Source: a virus. From it: DNA of 44,297 nucleotides. The translations under genes and the position numbers were made by a program. Shown here piece by piece: positions 41,084 to 44,297 of the stretch. Every line of letters begins with the position of its first letter. Within the stretch, counting starts at the first letter, position 1. The stretch lies in the IMG/VR virus record IMGVR_UViG_3300028840_000517, positions 1 through 44,297 of that record. One strand, written 5' to 3'. The notes under the pieces were generated by a model that saw nothing but the letters and a program-made list of their open reading frames with translations, was not told the DNA's origin and did not search any database.

Positions 41084-42705
41084 CACCATTGCTCCAACAG
41101 GTCAGGGATTTCGGCCACGTACTGCGACTGCTGCCCCCGGCCATTCAACCGCGCGACGTCATAGGTCGGGAATTGCTGGGAGAACGTAAGAGCCACAGCA
41201 TCAGCAATGTCAGGGCTAGGAAGACCCTTGGCCTTGAGATCATCCTTGCTCTCAATGAGCAGACGCCCGCGATTGTCATACGTGTAAGTGATGCTCGTAA
41301 CGTCGTCCTCGAACTCCTGCGCAAACTTGAAGTTCTCGTGGATCGACGCATCCTTGCGGAGCCAGTCCCGGAGCCGCGCGTAGCATTCCGCCCGGTGGTT
41401 GGCGAACTTCCGGTCATCCGCAGCTTTTCTCGCAACATTGACGTCCTCGACATTGGTGAACCCAAGGTGCCGCAGGCGGTCGATGACGCCGCCCCCGACC
41501 CCGATCCCGTCCACGAAAATCATCCGGGGGCGATACAGGTTGGCGTGGTTGGCGACCCGCTGGGCCGTCTCCATCAAGTCCTTCCCCTTCCAGATGAGGC
41601 AGTCCACCAACCGCTGTCCTTCCCGCACGACAAGCACAGAACGGTCGTCCCCGAACCTTGCGACGTCCACCCCGAACACCACGGGCAGGTTGGGGTCGGC
41701 GGGGACGGCGCGGTCGCGGGCTTCCTCAATATCAGCCCCCGAAACCAACTGGTCGTAGCCTTCAACCTCGAAGCTGCACTCCAATTCCCGCGCATATTCA
41801 TTCGGCCCCATCTGATCACGCATCTGCCGCAGTTCTTCCGGGTGGATGGCATCAGTCTCGGAAGCCTTGAACACCGCCGAGTACCACTCGTCCGGGTGTT
41901 TCTGGGCGTATCTGAATTGCTTGAAGAATGCACCGCGCGTCTTGGCGGTGCCAATGATCGACAGCCACCCCTGCCGGTCGGACAGCGCAGGACGGATAAC
42001 TTCCGGGAGCGCACGGGGGTCACAATCCTCGTACTCGTCAATCGTACAGCCGTCCAAGTAGATACCGCGCATGCGCTCGTACGCCGTGCTGTCCAGCGAG
42101 TAGAGCCTTATGGTGCTGCCGTTGAGCAACCGGACGGACAATTCCGCCTCGTTCACCTTGGTATTCGGCAGCGGGTACGTGTACTGCTTGAGGTACGACC
42201 AGACCACGTCCTTGATCTGGGCGTAGGTCGGCCCGCAGAAGGCATACCGGCCAGTGCCGGACGTGTCCTTGAGCGCCTTGTGGATCGTATCCATCAGCGC
42301 CGCCACGGTCTTCCCGGCGCGACGATGCGCAACAATGCACGAGAACCGCTGATACCGCTGGTGGAACGGCACGAAGTAGTCGCGGGGCTTGTATCCCAGA
42401 TACAACTGCTTTCCGACCGTGTTTGAGTGGGTGCCGGTCATCAGATGAGACGCCTTGTCAGCCGCGACGAAGGCAGGATCGGCCTGATACTTGACCTTTT
42501 CAGCATCTTTCGGGGGCCTTTTGAGCGCCAGATGGCGCTGGCTGGTCTTTCTGTTGATTTCCTTGCGGTCATTCGCGGTTGTGAGGCCGTCAGCGCGCCT
42601 GCGGGACACGATACGGCCCTTCTCGTCCCGCTCCATGATGACGCCGCCGGGGTCACGGGCGAAAGCACCGTCAATCTCCGGGTGTTTCGGGTACGGGTCG
42701 GGCAT
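41083..42705 (-). CDS. Terminase large subunit
   Basis: The protein has 540 residues. The ATPase domain has Walker A HRRAGKT (127-133), Walker B YLDGCTIDEYEDCDP (motif around 215-225) and a coupling region GTAKTRGAFF. The nuclease domain shows VFGVDVARFGDDRSVLVV with a first catalytic Asp, IFVDGIGVGGGVIDRL with the second, and IADAVALTF with the third. AGAGG sits about nine bases before the ATG, so the start at 42705, overlapping the small subunit by 35 bases, is well supported. It pumps DNA and cuts concatemers. Confidence 0.95.
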   Translation of the reverse strand: MPDPYPKHPEIDGAFARDPGGVIMERDEKGRIVSRRRADGLTTANDRKEINRKTSQRHLALKRPPKDAEKVKYQADPAFVAADKASHLMTGTHSNTVGKQLYLGYKPRDYFVPFHQRYQRFSCIVAHRRAGKTVAALMDTIHKALKDTSGTGRYAFCGPTYAQIKDVVWSYLKQYTYPLPNTKVNEAELSVRLLNGSTIRLYSLDSTAYERMRGIYLDGCTIDEYEDCDPRALPEVIRPALSDRQGWLSIIGTAKTRGAFFKQFRYAQKHPDEWYSAVFKASETDAIHPEELRQMRDQMGPNEYARELECSFEVEGYDQLVSGADIEEARDRAVPADPNLPVVFGVDVARFGDDRSVLVVREGQRLVDCLIWKGKDLMETAQRVANHANLYRPRMIFVDGIGVGGGVIDRLRHLGFTNVEDVNVARKAADDRKFANHRAECYARLRDWLRKDASIHENFKFAQEFEDDVTSITYTYDNRGRLLIESKDDLKAKGLPSPDIADAVALTFSQQFPTYDVARLNGRGQQSQYVAEIPDLLEQW

Positions 42706-43228
42706 CCGTGACCTCTAGTACAGTAGCTTCGACCGTGGAGACGCTTTCCAGCGCCGCTTGAGGCTCATGTTCAATCGTCTGGCGGGCCGGTGTCTCCGGT
42801 ACGCCCGTGATAATCGTGATGTTCTGCTGCAATCCCGGTGCGACCGGCCCGTTCTGGGGGTTTTCCTTCCACTCGTCGGGGTCCGCATTCTTGAGCGCGA
42901 AGATCGCCGAGACGACCTGCGGCATTTTCTGGTCATCCTTGAGCAACATTGCTTCCAGCTTGGCCAGCCGCCGCAGCCGTCCCTGTCCGATGGCCTCGTA
43001 GACCGCAGGGAAGTCCTTTTCCCACTGCGCGAGCGCATGGATCGGTACGCCAGCCTTGCCGCAGGCGGCGCTCTTGCTGAACCCGTCGGCCATGTGCTTG
43101 CAGATTTCGTTGACCTTGGCCCAGTCCAGCTTGGCCAGAGGGGCCAGCCCGTATGCCGCCCGGAATGCCGCAGGGGTTGCGCCGGGAGCGCGGATCATTT
43201 TCTGGCGCAGGGAGTATGGGATCGGCAC
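42671..43228 (-). CDS. Terminase small subunit
   Basis: The first gene of the late operon, with a GTG start seven bases after AAGGAAGC. The 185 residues begin with a basic stretch, then a helix-turn-helix-like segment (LDWAKVNEICKHMADGFSKSAACGKAGVPIHALAQWEKDFP) typical of DNA-binding small terminases, then helices (RLRRLAKLEAMLLKDDQKMPQVVSAIFALKN-A-DPDEWK), the WKE-type ending seen in such proteins. The C-terminal third is Pro/Thr/Glu-rich and may bind the large subunit. It recognises the packaging site, which may be in the repeat region upstream. Confidence 0.88.
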   Translation of the reverse strand: MPIPYSLRQKMIRAPGATPAAFRAAYGLAPLAKLDWAKVNEICKHMADGFSKSAACGKAGVPIHALAQWEKDFPAVYEAIGQGRLRRLAKLEAMLLKDDQKMPQVVSAIFALKNADPDEWKENPQNGPVAPGLQQNITIITGVPETPARQTIEHEPQAALESVSTVEATVLEVTDARPVPETPGD

Positions 43229-43272
43229 GTTGTTGCTTCCTTACCGGGTGTGTAGGCCGTGTCGTTCTTTGG

Positions 43273-43301
43273 AAAATGCACTTTTTTAGCGGGTTTGGCA
43301 A
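43273..43301 (-). promoter_or_regulatory. Possible late promoter
   Basis: On the minus strand TTGCCA (43296-43301), a 17-base spacer and CATTTT (43273-43278) precede the terminase small subunit start by about 45 bases. An A-run (AAAAAA) sits in the spacer. The -10 match is weak, so this is a candidate only. Confidence 0.35.
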
Positions 43302-43537
43302 GTAGGCCGGTTTGGGGGAGAGGGGGAGTGGGGGAAGCCGTTTGTCTAGGCCGGTTCAGAAGCGTGGTTGTATGGGCGGGCGGGCGGGCGGCTTCCCGGC
43401 CCCCCGGCCCCCCTCGCCGCGCCCTCCATACGGGGGAAAAATACCTGCCCACCCCTCCCCCCTCCCCCCTATGCATGTGGCCGGGGGGCGAATAGCCAAA
43501 TGATATCAATGCGTTACGCACAAGGGGGGCGGTACAT

Positions 43538-43567
43538 GGGGCGGGCGAGGGGGGCGAGGGGGAAGGG
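43538..43567 (+). other. G-quadruplex candidate
   Basis: Five G-runs of three or more bases (43538-43541, 43543-43545, 43549-43554, 43558-43562, 43565-43567) are separated by loops of one to three bases. This fits a stable parallel G-quadruplex on the plus strand, in the intergenic region between the divergent arms. Confidence 0.6.
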
Positions 43568-43660
43568 CGACGCCGGGGCCGACTGGGCCGACGATGGGGC
43601 GACGAGGCCGCGCCGACGCTGGGCCGTTTGGCGGGGGCGTTGGATTAGAGAAGGAGGGCC

Positions 43661-43716
43661 ACGAGGGCAGGGGGCGGCGAGGGGGCCGACGAGGGCAGGG
43701 GGCGGCGAGGGGGCCG
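43661..43716 (+). repeat. 28-bp tandem repeat, two exact copies and degenerate copies
   Basis: Bases 43661-43688 and 43689-43716 are identical. Copies with deletions continue to about 43760. The unit contains GAGGGC and GGGGGCCG, motifs also used in the CobS/CobT-like coding region. It lies in gene-free DNA and may be a binding-site array. Confidence 0.75.
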
Positions 43717-43944
43717 ACGAGGGCGGCGAGGGCGAGGGGGCCGACGAGGGCGACGAGGCCCCCGGCCCCGGCCCCCGGCGGCGAGGGGGGCGAGGGGGCG
43801 AGGCCCCGGCAATGCGGCGAGGCCCCGGCGACCGGCGACCGGCGAGGCCCCGGCGACCGGCGGCGGCGGGGCGACCGGGGCGACCGGCGACCGGCGAGGC
43901 CCCGGCGACTAAATCGGCCCCCGTCACTTTTTTGTCGGCCCCCC

Positions 43945-43976
43945 TCGACAAGTCGCCCCGGAATGTGCGATACAAT
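43945..43976 (+). promoter_or_regulatory. Possible promoter for the CobS/CobT-like operon
   Basis: TACAAT (43971-43976) is a good -10 box, 56 bases before the start at 44033. A -35 is unclear: TCGACA at 43945-43950 is 20 bases away and GACAAG at 43947 gives 18. The region just upstream (ACTTTTTTG) is A+T-rich in an otherwise G+C-rich setting. Confidence 0.4.
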
Positions 43977-44032
43977 GGCCACACCCGCCGACGAGCGGGG
44001 GGTGCAACATTGACCATAAGGAAGCTAACGAC

Positions 44033-44297
44033 ATGACCGACAACAACATCATTCTGGGCCGACTGGGCAAAGACGCGGTACGCAAGGCCGTCATGGGCCA
44101 TCAGGAGTGGCCCCGCTATGCCGCCGACAACGACGTGACCGGCAAGCCCTCAAAGGAACAAATGTTGGATTTTGCGGATCACACCGACATTGACGTTCTG
44201 GGCGTCGTCGCCGCCGCATACGAGGCGGCGGGCGAGACGCCCCCGGCGCAACCGGGCGACGCCCCGGCCCCGCGCCGCGCCGCCCCGGCCAAGGCCC
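44033..44297 (+). CDS. CobS-like AAA+ ATPase, 5' end (continues at base 3)
   Basis: The first 88 codons of the CobS-like gene, cut by the window end. AAGGAAGCT ends six bases before the ATG, the same arrangement as for the CobT-like gene. The encoded start, MTDNNIILGRLGKDAVRKAV and then GHQEWPRYAADND, is a short helix and loop that precedes the Ala/Pro-rich linker. Together with 3-1415 it makes 511 residues. This N-terminal part is absent if one reads only from the Met at base 9. Confidence 0.9.
   Translation, partial: MTDNNIILGRLGKDAVRKAVMGHQEWPRYAADNDVTGKPSKEQMLDFADHTDIDVLGVVAAAYEAAGETPPAQPGDAPAPRRAAPAKA
44154..44297. repeat. Terminal overlap, second copy (identical to 1-144)
   Basis: Identical to bases 1-144. 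Together they show that the sequence closes into a circle or is circularly permuted. See the entry at base 1. Confidence 0.95.

Larger units (their letters stand above)
43302..43940. other. G-rich gene-free region between the divergent arms
   Basis: No convincing gene. The open frames here are low-complexity, Gly/Arg/Ala or Pro-rich on both strands. The plus strand is strongly G-rich, with runs GGGGG repeated at 43314-43335, a G-quadruplex candidate at 43538-43567, a 28-bp tandem repeat at 43661-43716 and several copies of GAGGCCCCGGC between 43800 and 43905. It could hold the packaging site, an origin or regulatory repeats. I see no way to decide from sequence alone. Confidence 0.6.

Noticed and set aside
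41077-42426. Plus-strand open frame of 449 codons
   Set aside because: Antisense shadow of the terminase large subunit, which has complete ATPase and nuclease motifs.
43368-44036. Open frame of 222 codons ahead of the CobS-like gene (plus strand) and long frames on the opposite strand
   Set aside because: Low-complexity Gly/Arg/Ala or Pro/Arg composition following from G-rich DNA, no ribosome site, and long open frames on both strands as expected in stop-poor G+C-rich sequence. Kept only as an observation about shared motifs.

Overview
The window is a complete tailed-phage genome read as one linear piece. Its last 144 bases (44154-44297) repeat its first 144 bases exactly, so the ends join into a circle of about 44,153 bp. 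The cut falls inside one gene, so the cut is an assembly break and not a demonstrated physical terminus. The virion genes are of the T7 / BPP-1 podovirus type: portal, Bbp19-like protein, scaffold, coat, tubular tail proteins A and B, three internal virion proteins and a fibre with a T7 gp17-like N-terminus. There is no phage RNA polymerase, integrase or repressor, so I infer a virulent phage transcribed by the host polymerase. A GH24 lysozyme and a virion protein with murein-hydrolase domains point to a Gram-negative host. High G+C and a parS-like site of the TGTTTCAC type fit an alphaproteobacterium, but that is only an inference.

Layout. A G-rich gene-free region (43229-44032) separates two divergent arms. 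The rightward arm starts at 44033 and crosses the join. It first encodes a CobS-like AAA+ ATPase and a CobT-like protein that carries an HExxH zincin motif, a long acidic repeat tract and a VWA MIDAS domain. A strong intrinsic terminator follows. A 630-base gene-free stretch comes next, with C-rich repeats, an A+T-rich island and a good extended -10 promoter. From 4205 there is a tightly packed run of ten mostly unknown small genes (presumably early host-takeover functions). The replication and recombination set follows: DnaA-C-terminal-domain protein, RuvC-like resolvase, SNF2 helicase, DUF2800 Cas4-like nuclease, DUF2815 ssDNA-binding protein, family A DNA polymerase and a large primase-helicase ending at 16848.

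The leftward arm (43228 down to 16852) is the late region: terminase small and large subunits, small accessory genes, portal, Bbp19-like protein, scaffold, coat, a decoration/Ig-like group, a lysis cassette (secreted protein, lysozyme, one-TM protein), tail tube proteins, internal virion/ejection proteins, a 1237-residue repeat fibre and a terminal 514-residue protein with an internal duplication. The two arms meet head-on with three bases between stop codons.

Most worth a second look: the CobS/CobT-like pair and its repeat-rich surroundings; a 16-base parS-like site (15 of 16 matches) written in atypical codons inside the polymerase gene; an extended ribosome-binding motif AAGGAAGCT reused before many genes, one copy displayed in the loop of a perfect 14-bp hairpin; and a candidate origin with bipartite repeats next to an A+T-rich island.
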